A stretch of 22,722 nt of DNA, taken from a virus. Of this stretch, positions 1 through 7,865 are shown piece by piece. The position numbers were made by a program, and so were the translations under genes. The stretch covers positions 1 through 22,722 of the IMG/VR virus record IMGVR_UViG_3300017773_000155. One strand, 5' to 3'. The notes beneath the pieces were generated by a model. It did not search any database. It worked only from the letters and a program-made list of their open reading frames with translations, and was not told the DNA's origin. Position 1 is the stretch's first letter. The number at the start of each line of letters is the position of its first letter.

Positions 1-458
1 AGATTACCTTTATAGACCATCTCTGCATCACCCTCTACGATGACCGTATTGTCTCCTCCAGTCACCTCGACTTTATTGTTAGGGGATGATATAATGATAG
101 AACCATCCGCTCGCATTTCAATACCACCACCTTTACGGTGTTTGATAAGAATACGTTCACCGCCTGGCGTATCATCATGTTCGATCACATGTCCAGATGC
201 GGTCTCCATAACCTGATTGAAAGGATACTGAGAAGGTTGTTGATCTTCTACATTTAACGAGACGTTGAAGTCTCCACCCCCAAGATAAAGTTCATTTACC
301 TCAAATCCACGGGCAGCCTTATTCAGTGAAGACGAATAGTGATAATTTGTTTTGGGAAACTCACCAGTAGGATCTTGAAAACCATCTAGTGGTACTCCAA
401 GTGTTCCTTCTTTGGCTGGGTTTGTTCCCTGTTTATTTTTTTCGCTTTCTATTGTCAT
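1..458 (-). CDS. 5: gp5-like baseplate spike protein, C-terminal part missing at window edge
   Basis: The gene starts at the ATG at 458-456 and runs off the left edge, giving about 152 visible residues. Its start overlaps the stop of the preceding amidase gene in an ATGA, which implies translational coupling. After a polar N-terminus the protein shows the string GHVIEHDDTPGGERILIKH, then EMRADGSIII and repeated short beta-strand units. This is the pattern at the head of gp5/VgrG-type spikes, which trimerise into a triple-stranded beta-helix under the baseplate hub and pierce the outer membrane. In T4 this region is the C-terminal part of gp5; here it is a separate gene at the end of the baseplate operon. 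The family call is from motif recall and the full length is unknown. Confidence 0.75.
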   Translation of the reverse strand, partial: MTIESEKNKQGTNPAKEGTLGVPLDGFQDPTGEFPKTNYHYSSSLNKAARGFEVNELYLGGGDFNVSLNVEDQQPSQYPFNQVMETASGHVIEHDDTPGGERILIKHRKGGGIEMRADGSIIISSPNNKVEVTGGDNTVIVEGDAEMVYKGN

Positions 459-2401
459 TGTGCTTTCTTCGTTATCAGTTCTTCGGGTTTCATCACTTTG
501 TCGTTCGCAAGATCTTCATATACAGATTTCTTACGGAATACTGTTTCGACATATTCCGATACTTGGAAATGTGGATCAGATACTAGTGGTTGTATTTCGT
601 TATGACCAAATACCTGACCACCAAAATATCTACGGTAGAATGCTTCACATACTGCTTCTAGTGTAGACATCTGTTCACGAGTAAATGATTGAGAAGATCT
701 ATATGTCAATGGATCTGGACATCCAGTAGAACAATTCAATCCACCAATCAAACATATGTCAATTGAATTTTCACCGTGACCATTTGCACCGTTTGTTTCA
801 CCGATCTTATCTAATGGTCGTCCTCTCTGTAGTTTACCGTCTCGTCTTATCACCAGATGATATTTAATACCATCCTCTCCTGATTGATTGTGTTGTATAT
901 GTAACTCTTCACAACCAATGTTCTGGTTTGTGTAAGTATCACTTGAATGAATAATCATCTCTGTGATAGGTCTATTGATCTTCTTAAACTGTAGACCTAA
1001 TTCTTCTTTTGAATCTATGTAAGTAAATGAATCGAACGCAGTCTTTTCACCATCAAAACGTTTTAATGTCTCACTGAGATCATACTCTTTAGTAACAAAA
1101 GAATCCGCAGTCGTTACAAGACTTCCTGATATAGTTGTATCTAGTTTAGACAACTCTTCTTCAGTTGCGAATACACGTGCTTCGACCTCATTTATTTCTT
1201 CGTCTGGAATACCAGCCGCTTGTGCCTTTACCTCTAACTCTCTAACAAACTCACTGTTTGTCTTATCGTCATCAATTGTTCCGATCACCACTTTCATCTT
1301 AGGTGACAATGCAGTATCGTTCTTAATCGTAGTCTGTGTTGCTCTTGCAAGTCCTTCTTTTGTACCATCAAGAGAATTAGTAACAATGTTTGATATTTTA
1401 CTTAGATCTAATTGTGCGTTAGATGTGAAAGCACGGATCTTTGACGATGCATCATTAGTGATGTTCTCTGTAAAATCTTGTAGTAATCCAAGACCAGTCT
1501 TTACTGGGGACTTATTAATAAACCCCTCAAGATCTTTTTGTGCTTTCTTCAATCCATCAAGTGGATTGTTTACACCTGAAGTGACCTCTTTGGCAATGTC
1601 GTCTGCACTTGCTTTTATACTATTGACATTGTTCTTTATATCGTCTATACTACCGATAGAAACTTCATTCGTAACATTACTTAGATCGGGTGCATTTACA
1701 TTAAGTGAAGGAACCGCAGATACTTCTTTGATCACGTCACTTATCATGTTTTCTGCTTTCTTTAGTGTATCGGTGATTGCACTCAGTCCACCCGATGCAC
1801 CACCACCTGTTCCAGATGCAGCTTTTGTTTCGGATGCGACTGCTTGTATCTTAGATTTCAACGCACCTGATTTACCTTCAACATCACTTGCAGTAGCATC
1901 GATTGCATCTAGAGAAGATGCACCTAAAGTTGCAGTTTCCAGTTTTGCGACAGGAGCGCCTAATCCAGTAAGTTGTTGTACTACGGATGACACAGATTGG
2001 TTCTCTGTTGCACCCGCTGTAATTGTTGGTGCATCAACAGGAAGTTGTCCGTCTGAGTCTGCCTCAGATGGATCTGCACTATGTGATGATACTGAAATAG
2101 TAGGAACCGATAAGTCTAATTGTATTGAAGATGGATCGGGTATTCCTGACAGTCCAGTTACATTATCACCGAAAGAACACATTGCATCACCCATCGAAGT
2201 CTCACCAACATTATCTATTTTACTTTCTAGTGATTCTATACCAGCATGTATACTGCCTGGCCCATTACCAAGAAGTGTTGCGTTTTTGGCAAAGGTATTC
2301 TCCTTCAATGAACCTGCGGTTTCATTTATCTTAGAGTCAAAGTCCTGACCAAGTTGGGTAGCACTTAACTTTGCGTTTAATTGACTTTTATTTAACGGCA
2401 T
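455..2401 (-). CDS. 648-aa baseplate/hub protein with C-terminal N-acetylmuramoyl-L-alanine amidase domain
   Basis: The C-terminal ~170 residues form an Amidase_2/PGRP (T7 lysozyme-like) domain. The first zinc-ligand histidine is in MIIHSSDT (about residue 485), followed by YHLVIRRDGKLQRGRP (about 514), IDICLIGGLN, GHNE (His about 600) and SDPHF (Asp about 609) as second and third ligands. The usual lysine two residues before the last ligand is valine. The first ~470 residues are low in complexity, rich in Ala, Ser, Asp and Thr, with helical and coiled-coil stretches. That suits an extended or trimeric structural part rather than a second enzyme. The gene sits between the gp5 OB-fold gene (TAA directly before this ATG) and the spike gene (ATGA overlap). 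I infer a virion-borne peptidoglycan hydrolase delivered with the spike. The amidase call is firm; the role of the long N-terminal part is not known. Confidence 0.85.
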   Translation of the reverse strand: MPLNKSQLNAKLSATQLGQDFDSKINETAGSLKENTFAKNATLLGNGPGSIHAGIESLESKIDNVGETSMGDAMCSFGDNVTGLSGIPDPSSIQLDLSVPTISVSSHSADPSEADSDGQLPVDAPTITAGATENQSVSSVVQQLTGLGAPVAKLETATLGASSLDAIDATASDVEGKSGALKSKIQAVASETKAASGTGGGASGGLSAITDTLKKAENMISDVIKEVSAVPSLNVNAPDLSNVTNEVSIGSIDDIKNNVNSIKASADDIAKEVTSGVNNPLDGLKKAQKDLEGFINKSPVKTGLGLLQDFTENITNDASSKIRAFTSNAQLDLSKISNIVTNSLDGTKEGLARATQTTIKNDTALSPKMKVVIGTIDDDKTNSEFVRELEVKAQAAGIPDEEINEVEARVFATEEELSKLDTTISGSLVTTADSFVTKEYDLSETLKRFDGEKTAFDSFTYIDSKEELGLQFKKINRPITEMIIHSSDTYTNQNIGCEELHIQHNQSGEDGIKYHLVIRRDGKLQRGRPLDKIGETNGANGHGENSIDICLIGGLNCSTGCPDPLTYRSSQSFTREQMSTLEAVCEAFYRRYFGGQVFGHNEIQPLVSDPHFQVSEYVETVFRKKSVYEDLANDKVMKPEELITKKAQ

Positions 2402-3289
2402 TTACTCACCCAATAGTTCCTGAAGTTTGACAGCAATAACGTCCACCACTCTAAAGTCGTCCTTCTTCCTTAGACCAAGGTAATACTTTGCGAAGATTCT
2501 TTGACAACTCTTATCGTTTTTCTTTTCTAAGGTATCGGATCTCAGTAGTCTTATGTTAGCAGCTGCTTGACTACTATTTAGTTCGTACTTAGTGAAGACT
2601 AATTGTGAACTATACTTTCTCCAGTCGTTAGAGAAGTTCTTTAGTAACTGTTTTCTTGTACCTGACCATGCACCAATACCAAGAGGGTTCAGATCAGTAA
2701 CATCTTCGGCCGCAGTTTCATTTAATCCAGAGACGTGTATTAAACCAGCCATGATACCAATCGATTGGAACATAGTGTAACCTTGTGCAAGGAAATACTT
2801 AACACCCTCAACCTTACGTGCCTCAAGTGTTCTATTATAAACGAAACCAAAATCATCATCCTTGATTTTTACTGGATCGATAACCTTTATTTCTTGTTCA
2901 TAAAACAATTCTTCCTGATCGATCCTTTCTTGTACAGTATTGAACTCTACTTGTCTTTGTATACGAGTCGGATATTCTATCTTGGGTATTGATCCCAAAA
3001 CAAGCGGAACCTGAGATGCGATTCCGTCCATGAAGAATCCAAATACGGTTGCACCTGAAGTGAGTCTAGGTGTTCTACCTAAACCTGATACACCAGCTTC
3101 AGTCGTAGGTAATACAACTTGGGCCCAAGGTAAGTCATTTTGTTTTATTTCTCTTGTCGATGGGTTATGTACACCATGAATACGAATCTTTACACGTCCC
3201 TCTAAACCATATGGGGGTGTGTGGTCAATCACGTCCGCAATAAACCAACGAGTATTGTCACCGTAATATTCTGTTTGAATAGCTTTCAT
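2402..3289 (-). CDS. 5: gp5 N-terminal OB-fold baseplate protein with degenerate tail-lysozyme-like domain
   Basis: The start is placed at the ATG at 3289, which forms TAATG with the gp27 stop and has GAGG five bases upstream; a longer in-frame start at 3310 lacks such support. Residues 14-102 match the gp5/VgrG OB fold (WFIADVIDH, GLEGRVKIRIHGVHNP, DLPWAQVVLP, GATVFGFFMDG, PLVLGSIP), which connects the hub to the spike. Residues about 164-260 resemble the phage tail lysozyme family (Phage_lysozyme2): YFLAQGYT, then SIGIMAGLIHVSGLN and GIGAWSGTRKQLL. The position equivalent to the family's catalytic Glu (…AESGLN…) is Val187, so this domain is probably inactive and structural. The protein has no beta-helix tail; that function lies two genes downstream. 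Confidence 0.78.
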   Translation of the reverse strand: MKAIQTEYYGDNTRWFIADVIDHTPPYGLEGRVKIRIHGVHNPSTREIKQNDLPWAQVVLPTTEAGVSGLGRTPRLTSGATVFGFFMDGIASQVPLVLGSIPKIEYPTRIQRQVEFNTVQERIDQEELFYEQEIKVIDPVKIKDDDFGFVYNRTLEARKVEGVKYFLAQGYTMFQSIGIMAGLIHVSGLNETAAEDVTDLNPLGIGAWSGTRKQLLKNFSNDWRKYSSQLVFTKYELNSSQAAANIRLLRSDTLEKKNDKSCQRIFAKYYLGLRKKDDFRVVDVIAVKLQELLGE

Positions 3290-4626
3290 TATCCCCTCAC
3301 CAACTTGCATACAGTCATAACAACATCATGACGTGTATTCTTGAATGTGTGTCGTGTGTTATAAATTAAGAAATCACCTGTACGTAGGTTATCAAAAACT
3401 TCGGTAGATTCTGGATCACCATCATCTGAAATAGTTTGAATAGTCACGATGTCACCAACACTTGCTTTAGAAACAATGAAACCAGCGCCTGGAACTGTAA
3501 CCTCAAACTGATTCTTATATAACATATTTCGAATGGATCTATTAACTAACTTGTTTGTAAAACTAGATTGTTTTAGTTCGTCATGGTAACTCTTCTTTGT
3601 ACCATATGTTCCAGTAGATGTTATTTGATGATAGACTCTTGCATTTGTATCCGCCACGTTTTTATCATCAAGTATGAACTCTTCTGGGTATACATTTTGA
3701 ACCTTTTCTGTTGGTATTATACCAGAGTTAGATAAATTCTTCAGTGTCTTTCTTACATCAAAATGCGTAGAATTGATTTGCCCTGTGTTTAGGTTTGTGT
3801 TATTATACATCGCACCTACACCACCAGCTATCATTTGTTTCAATGTGTTCTGTAGTTTAGCTGCTCTCATTGTTTGTATTTGGAATGTACGATGTAGTGG
3901 AGACTTTGCTTCCGTCTGTTGTACGTTAGCAGGTGAATACAAATAAGGTAATTCACTATTCCAAGGTGACTGTTCTAACATTTTATCCAAACTACCTAAT
4001 CTAATGTTAGTGTCGTGTACAGATGCATACAAGAATAACGGACAACCTGATACTGTGGTCGCACGATCTCTTAACCAATCACATGCTTCTAGTGGATTCA
4101 AGTATGGTACTAGAACTGTGATATTATTCTGTACTGTTGGATTAAGATACGATAAGTCTACATCTTTGTTGAGATCTTGTCCACATATCTTAGTAATCTC
4201 TTTCTCTAATGTGTCTGAAATGGTACGAGATATTTTCTTGGACTTACTTAAAACTGCGTGTTCGTCCATGATAGTAAATAGATATATACTGGCTTGCCCA
4301 GCATCGTTACTTTTAATCACTTGATCAATACTAGTCATTATAAACGATCTGGACATTACTGGTACTAAAGTTTTATCTTCAGACGCCATCTCAATAAAGA
4401 TTCTTTCGGTTCCAGAGAATCCCATACCATCAACAAAACCCTGATCATCTGATATTGCAACCTGACCAGAAATGTATGGTTTCTCTAAACTCTCAAAGAA
4501 TACCAATTCGACAATATTTGAGTTGACATTAACCCTGTTACCAGCATCATCACCACCCATACCCTCAGATGTAATATACGCCTGAGTAATCTTGTATTGT
4601 GATTGGTTGTCGTTTTTTGTACTCAT
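3289..4626 (-). CDS. 27: baseplate hub protein, gp27-like
   Basis: A 445-residue protein directly upstream of the gp5 OB-fold gene. The N-terminal part (VELVFFESLEKPYISGQVAI, then GTERIFIEM) and the C-terminal part (GDIVTIQT, GDFLIYNTRHTF, VVMTVCKLVRG) are typical of the T4 gp27/gpD/VgrG-N hub fold, whose trimer forms the ring joining the tail tube to the gp5 spike. T4 gp27 is about 390 residues, so this one is slightly longer. The start overlaps the gp53 stop in ATGA and its own stop makes TAATG with the next gene, the close coupling expected of stoichiometric baseplate parts. Assignment rests on motif pattern and gene order; sequence similarity to T4 itself is likely weak. Confidence 0.72.
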   Translation of the reverse strand: MSTKNDNQSQYKITQAYITSEGMGGDDAGNRVNVNSNIVELVFFESLEKPYISGQVAISDDQGFVDGMGFSGTERIFIEMASEDKTLVPVMSRSFIMTSIDQVIKSNDAGQASIYLFTIMDEHAVLSKSKKISRTISDTLEKEITKICGQDLNKDVDLSYLNPTVQNNITVLVPYLNPLEACDWLRDRATTVSGCPLFLYASVHDTNIRLGSLDKMLEQSPWNSELPYLYSPANVQQTEAKSPLHRTFQIQTMRAAKLQNTLKQMIAGGVGAMYNNTNLNTGQINSTHFDVRKTLKNLSNSGIIPTEKVQNVYPEEFILDDKNVADTNARVYHQITSTGTYGTKKSYHDELKQSSFTNKLVNRSIRNMLYKNQFEVTVPGAGFIVSKASVGDIVTIQTISDDGDPESTEVFDNLRTGDFLIYNTRHTFKNTRHDVVMTVCKLVRG

Positions 4627-5663
4627 CTATTACTCATCAACCTGTAAAATTCTTTTACTACACTTTCTACTGCATCACTCTTCAGTATCTTAATTTGTTT
4701 TAACTCATTATTCTTGGCGGTCAGTCTCTCCATGTTAGTTACTGGATTAAGACTAGACGGAATACTTTCAGTAAACGGATCTATGTCAATCCACTCACCA
4801 TCTGAATTCTCGTAATGATGTACCGCATTGTATTGGGCCGTTTCTTTGTGTATACGTGCAAACACAACAAGACCAGTAGAGTCATCACGGAAGTATACCT
4901 GTTCACCTTGAGTAAACGTTGAATCTCTTCGATTGTATTTGGCGACTCTAATTTTAAAAGTATATTCGAAGTTACCAACCTCAAATGGTATATTGATTAC
5001 CTTAGCTATACTGTCAAGACTTTCAAGTGTAATACTATAACCACCCAAGATAATAGGATCGGAACTAGGATCATCTAAATCTTGTTTCTCTAATACCCAT
5101 AAGTCGGTTTGATGAAACTTCTCTTGTTCATCACTTAGAGTCAAAGTAGCTGCACCATTACTGTTAACGTCAAGTACAACATCTCTATTCTCTACAACAA
5201 AAGTAGTCTCAGTATCAACTATGAGTTGACCTAGATCAAGATTACGTTTTACGATTGTTCCTACCGTACCTGATTGTTGACCGATTATTTGTCTACCTAC
5301 CCTAAAGTCATAACCACCCTCAGCGGTGGCAATATCTGCGGTAGTTGTCAATACTCTGTGTGGATAAAATCCTTTTGCACGTTCTAGTACTTCTTCGTTC
5401 TTCAATGGCCAACCTGACTCACGTAAGTGGTCATTCATGAGATAAAATGTCCAGTAATAGTTGGTGTCACCATATAATTGTAATGACAACGTGTCTGGAC
5501 GATCACCTGACTTGATCATGTAATCTTCATAGAAAGACTTCTGTGGTTTGATCTGATCAATTATATCAACATACTGTGTAAGGTTTTGCATGAGAGAGTA
5601 ATTCGTCTCATCACCAAACTTGTAATATAGTTTCTCAAACCGTTGAAAATATTTTGTACTCAT
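4623..5663 (-). CDS. 53: baseplate wedge protein gp53
   Basis: A 346-residue protein whose first ~120 residues carry the gp53 signature: KYFQRFEKLYY, then DYMIKSGDRPDTLSLQLYGD followed by TNYYWTFYLMND. This is a LysM-like fold that joins neighbouring wedges into the hexagonal baseplate in T4. T4 gp53 is about 196 residues, so the remaining ~200 residues are an extension: a beta-rich insert (GQQSGTVGTIVKR) and a C-terminal part with HHYENSDGEWIDIDPF. Marine T4-like gp53 proteins are often extended in this way. It starts on a TAATG overlap with gp48 and ends on ATGA with gp27. Family assignment is strong for the N-terminal half. Confidence 0.85.
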   Translation of the reverse strand: MSTKYFQRFEKLYYKFGDETNYSLMQNLTQYVDIIDQIKPQKSFYEDYMIKSGDRPDTLSLQLYGDTNYYWTFYLMNDHLRESGWPLKNEEVLERAKGFYPHRVLTTTADIATAEGGYDFRVGRQIIGQQSGTVGTIVKRNLDLGQLIVDTETTFVVENRDVVLDVNSNGAATLTLSDEQEKFHQTDLWVLEKQDLDDPSSDPIILGGYSITLESLDSIAKVINIPFEVGNFEYTFKIRVAKYNRRDSTFTQGEQVYFRDDSTGLVVFARIHKETAQYNAVHHYENSDGEWIDIDPFTESIPSSLNPVTNMERLTAKNNELKQIKILKSDAVESVVKEFYRLMSNR

Positions 5664-6709
5664 TAGTATCCAACTCCATCCGCATCTGTATCAAGAATGT
5701 CTTTCTTGGATAGGGTAACGGTTTCGGTAAAGTTAAGGTTCATGTCCACTTCTAGGAACTCACCATCATCATGGAATGCCATCTGACTTGCATTATATGT
5801 TGTATCGACCGAACGCAAGAAACATGGTTTGACTTTGTGTGCAATAGTCTTACCGTCATATTCGAACTCGATATTGAATTTGTTAGGGAAGTTATAACCA
5901 AGTGATATCTCTTGACCACCAATAGTTACTGGAATGTCTTCGGGATATAATTCACTACGGAAGAAGTTGACAATCTTTTTTATCTGTTCTGACTCAGCTC
6001 TAGATCGTGCAATCATCTTAAAATTAAATTGGAACTCACGCATATTAACTTGTTTGAATAACGAGCGTGTGTTTGGATTAGTAGTAACACCTGTTTGTAG
6101 TTTAAGACCTGCCGTAACCTCATCACCAAACTTACCCGCCTTTTGTGCAAGTCTAACTGTTGCGAGTTTGGCAAGACCGTCACCAGCACCACTACCACCA
6201 GAAAGTCCCTGTACAAATGATCCAACACCATCTGCCATAGAACCTAGTATAGATGCACCACCAGCAACTGCCGATCCTGTCGCACCTACATCAACGTTTT
6301 CGTATGTAACATTATCCCTGAACTGTAAACCCTGTGGAAGATATAGTAGTACTTCAGTGTCAACGATCTGTCTTGGTCTTAATCCCATTTCGGTTTCATT
6401 CGATACTCCATTGAATGCACCTACGTCTTTTGCAAGTTCTTCTAGTTGCGCTTGAACTTCTTCTAGTTCCTTCTTCGTAGCATCTGTGGCTTGACCAGCA
6501 CCACCTTCACTTTCTTTCGCTTCTGATTTTGCTTGATTGAGTAACTCTAGTCTCTTTTCTTTTAGAGATTGCATGTCCGTCTTTTTGTCAGACAATATGT
6601 CTCCCAGACCAGTGTTGAAATATTTCTCTGCAAACAGAGTAAATCTGATCCTTCCTTTATAATCACCTTCGTCATGAAGAGGATAATTAAATATGTTTTT
6701 TGCGCTCAT
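5663..6709 (-). CDS. 48: baseplate tail-tube cap protein gp48-like
   Basis: First gene of the leftward baseplate operon, 348 residues (T4 gp48 is about 364). It has GGAAAAG just before its ATG and a TATAAATA late promoter on the minus strand about 40 bases upstream. Recognisable parts are RPRQIVDTEVLLYLPQGLQF in the middle and NMREFQFNFKMIARS with IVNFFRSELYPE in the C-terminal third, which form the tube-like fold shared by gp48 and gp54. The gp48 hexamer caps the hub and seeds the tail tube. Residues about 45-95 form a charged coiled-coil insert, and about 150-180 a Gly/Ala/Ser-rich, weakly hydrophobic stretch. gp54 is the alternative, but the plus-strand gene at 7858 fits gp54/gp19 better. 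Confidence 0.7.
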   Translation of the reverse strand: MSAKNIFNYPLHDEGDYKGRIRFTLFAEKYFNTGLGDILSDKKTDMQSLKEKRLELLNQAKSEAKESEGGAGQATDATKKELEEVQAQLEELAKDVGAFNGVSNETEMGLRPRQIVDTEVLLYLPQGLQFRDNVTYENVDVGATGSAVAGGASILGSMADGVGSFVQGLSGGSGAGDGLAKLATVRLAQKAGKFGDEVTAGLKLQTGVTTNPNTRSLFKQVNMREFQFNFKMIARSRAESEQIKKIVNFFRSELYPEDIPVTIGGQEISLGYNFPNKFNIEFEYDGKTIAHKVKPCFLRSVDTTYNASQMAFHDDGEFLEVDMNLNFTETVTLSKKDILDTDADGVGY

Positions 6710-6749
6710 AACTTTTCCACTAAATAGGGTTATTGAAAACTACTAATTC

Positions 6750-6757
6750 TATTTATA
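6750..6757 (-). promoter_or_regulatory. T4-type late promoter for the gp48-gp53-gp27-gp5 operon
   Basis: The minus strand reads TATAAATA exactly, the consensus of gp55-dependent T4 late promoters. It lies about 40 bases before the gp48 ATG and leaves room for a leader with its own Shine-Dalgarno. It overlaps the region just before the gp4 start on the opposite strand. Confidence 0.75.
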
Positions 6758-6765
6758 AGGATTTT

Positions 6766-7245
6766 ATGGCATATTCAGGCAAATTTAAACCTAAAAACCC
6801 AGATAAGTATTTGGGTGACGTGACCAACATCGTATACAGATCCCTGTGGGAAAAGTATGTGATGAAGTATTGTGATAACTCTTCGGATGTCAAAGAATGG
6901 GGATCAGAAGAGATTGTTATACCTTATCTATATGAAGTCGATAGGAAATATCATCGTTACTTCATGGATTTTGTTATTGTTTACAAAACAGGACAAACTA
7001 AACTGATCGAAGTCAAGCCATTCAAAGAAACTCAATTACCTAAGATGAAAGGTAGACGTACTAAACGTATGTTAACAGAATCATTTACCTATGTCAAGAA
7101 CCAGAACAAATGGAAAGCTGCGGTAGAGTACGCAAAAGATCGGGGGTGGGGATTTGAGATCTGGACAGAGAAAGAACTAACTGCAATGGGGTTGATGCCT
7201 AAATCAACTAAACCATTAAAACCTTTCAAAAAACGTAACAAATAG
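6766..7245 (+). CDS. 4: head completion nuclease gp4
   Basis: 159 residues from the ATG at 6766, chosen because AAGG lies about six bases upstream; an in-frame TTG at 6733 would add eleven residues but has no ribosome site. The start MAYSGKFKP, then YRSLWEKYVMKYCD, RYFMDFVIVY and KLIEVKP, match the T4 gp4 (gp50/65) family of head-completion proteins. These show a restriction-endonuclease-like/TnsA-like fold: the Glu in RSLWE, the Asp in FMDF and the ExK in IEVKP make a plausible PD-(D/E)xK site. In T4, gp4 finishes the packaged head before tail joining. It opens the plus-strand late cluster, divergent from gp48. A weak late-promoter-like ACTAAATA lies at 6719-6726; exact TATAAATA is absent on this strand. 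Confidence 0.88.
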   Translation: MAYSGKFKPKNPDKYLGDVTNIVYRSLWEKYVMKYCDNSSDVKEWGSEEIVIPYLYEVDRKYHRYFMDFVIVYKTGQTKLIEVKPFKETQLPKMKGRRTKRMLTESFTYVKNQNKWKAAVEYAKDRGWGFEIWTEKELTAMGLMPKSTKPLKPFKKRNK

Positions 7246-7246
7246 G

Positions 7247-7254
7247 TATAAATA
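7247..7254 (+). promoter_or_regulatory. T4-type late promoter placed 5 bases before a start codon
   Basis: Exact TATAAATA just after the gp4 stop and five bases before the ATG at 7260. T4 late transcripts begin about five to seven bases after this box, so the mRNA would start at or within a few bases of the start codon. No Shine-Dalgarno is seen for the following gene. Confidence 0.75.
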
Positions 7255-7259
7255 GAAAC

Positions 7260-7865
7260 ATGAGTAATTTATTCAACAGACTAGAACTACAGGCATTCCG
7301 TGCGGGCATCACACCTCGTACTAAGGAAAGTCGTGATTGGTTCAGACAAAAGGCATCAAACCTACGTTCGATCAACCGTGAAGCGTTGATGAGAGAAGAT
7401 CCGTTGAAGAGACGTGATGCATCAAAGGCGGACAATCGAGAATTGATTGGTTCTATGCAGATGTTTTCATATGACCCAAAACATAAGAAGACATTACCAT
7501 ACTACGATGTCTTTCCATTAGTAATTATCATAGGGCCCGCAGAAGGTGGATTCTATGGATTGAATTTACATTACTTACCACCGATCCTTCGTGCAAAGTT
7601 CTTAGATGCATTGATGGATGTATTAGGTACAAAGATGACAAAGACTGCAAGAATGCGATTGACATATGGCATCTTACAGAAGACTGCAAAGATGCGGTAC
7701 TATAAACCTTGTTTGAAACACTATCTGACTAAACATGTAAAGAGTCGTTTTGCAGAAGTTCAAACACCAGAGTGGGAAATTGCGACTTTCTTACCAACTG
7801 CACAGTTCAGAAAAGCAAACTCACAGAAAGTATTCTACGATTCAAGGCAAATGATAGATGGCTAA
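7260..7865 (+). CDS. conserved T4-like late protein, possibly gp2-like or another virion protein
   Basis: A 201-residue basic protein between gp4 and the tube-initiator gene. Its most distinctive segment is SYDPKHKKTLPYYDVFPLVI followed by GFYGLNLHYLPPILRAKFLD, and near the C-terminus PEWEIATFLPTAQF. I recall this pattern from conserved proteins of marine T4-like phages, but I am not certain of the function. In T4, gene 2 (DNA end protector) neighbours gene 4, so a gp2-like or other head/neck role is possible from position only. The start has no Shine-Dalgarno and lies five bases after a TATAAATA box. The last eight bases overlap the next gene. Confidence 0.6.
   Translation: MSNLFNRLELQAFRAGITPRTKESRDWFRQKASNLRSINREALMREDPLKRRDASKADNRELIGSMQMFSYDPKHKKTLPYYDVFPLVIIIGPAEGGFYGLNLHYLPPILRAKFLDALMDVLGTKMTKTARMRLTYGILQKTAKMRYYKPCLKHYLTKHVKSRFAEVQTPEWEIATFLPTAQFRKANSQKVFYDSRQMIDG

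Noticed and set aside
1386-2348. 320-codon plus-strand open frame opposite the amidase gene
   Set aside because: It is antisense to the low-complexity Ala/Ser-rich part of the 648-residue gene, has no ribosome site and reads as Ser/Pro/Leu-rich shadow sequence.
4004-4324. 106-codon plus-strand frame opposite the gp27-like gene
   Set aside because: Antisense to a clear structural gene, with no ribosome site or promoter.
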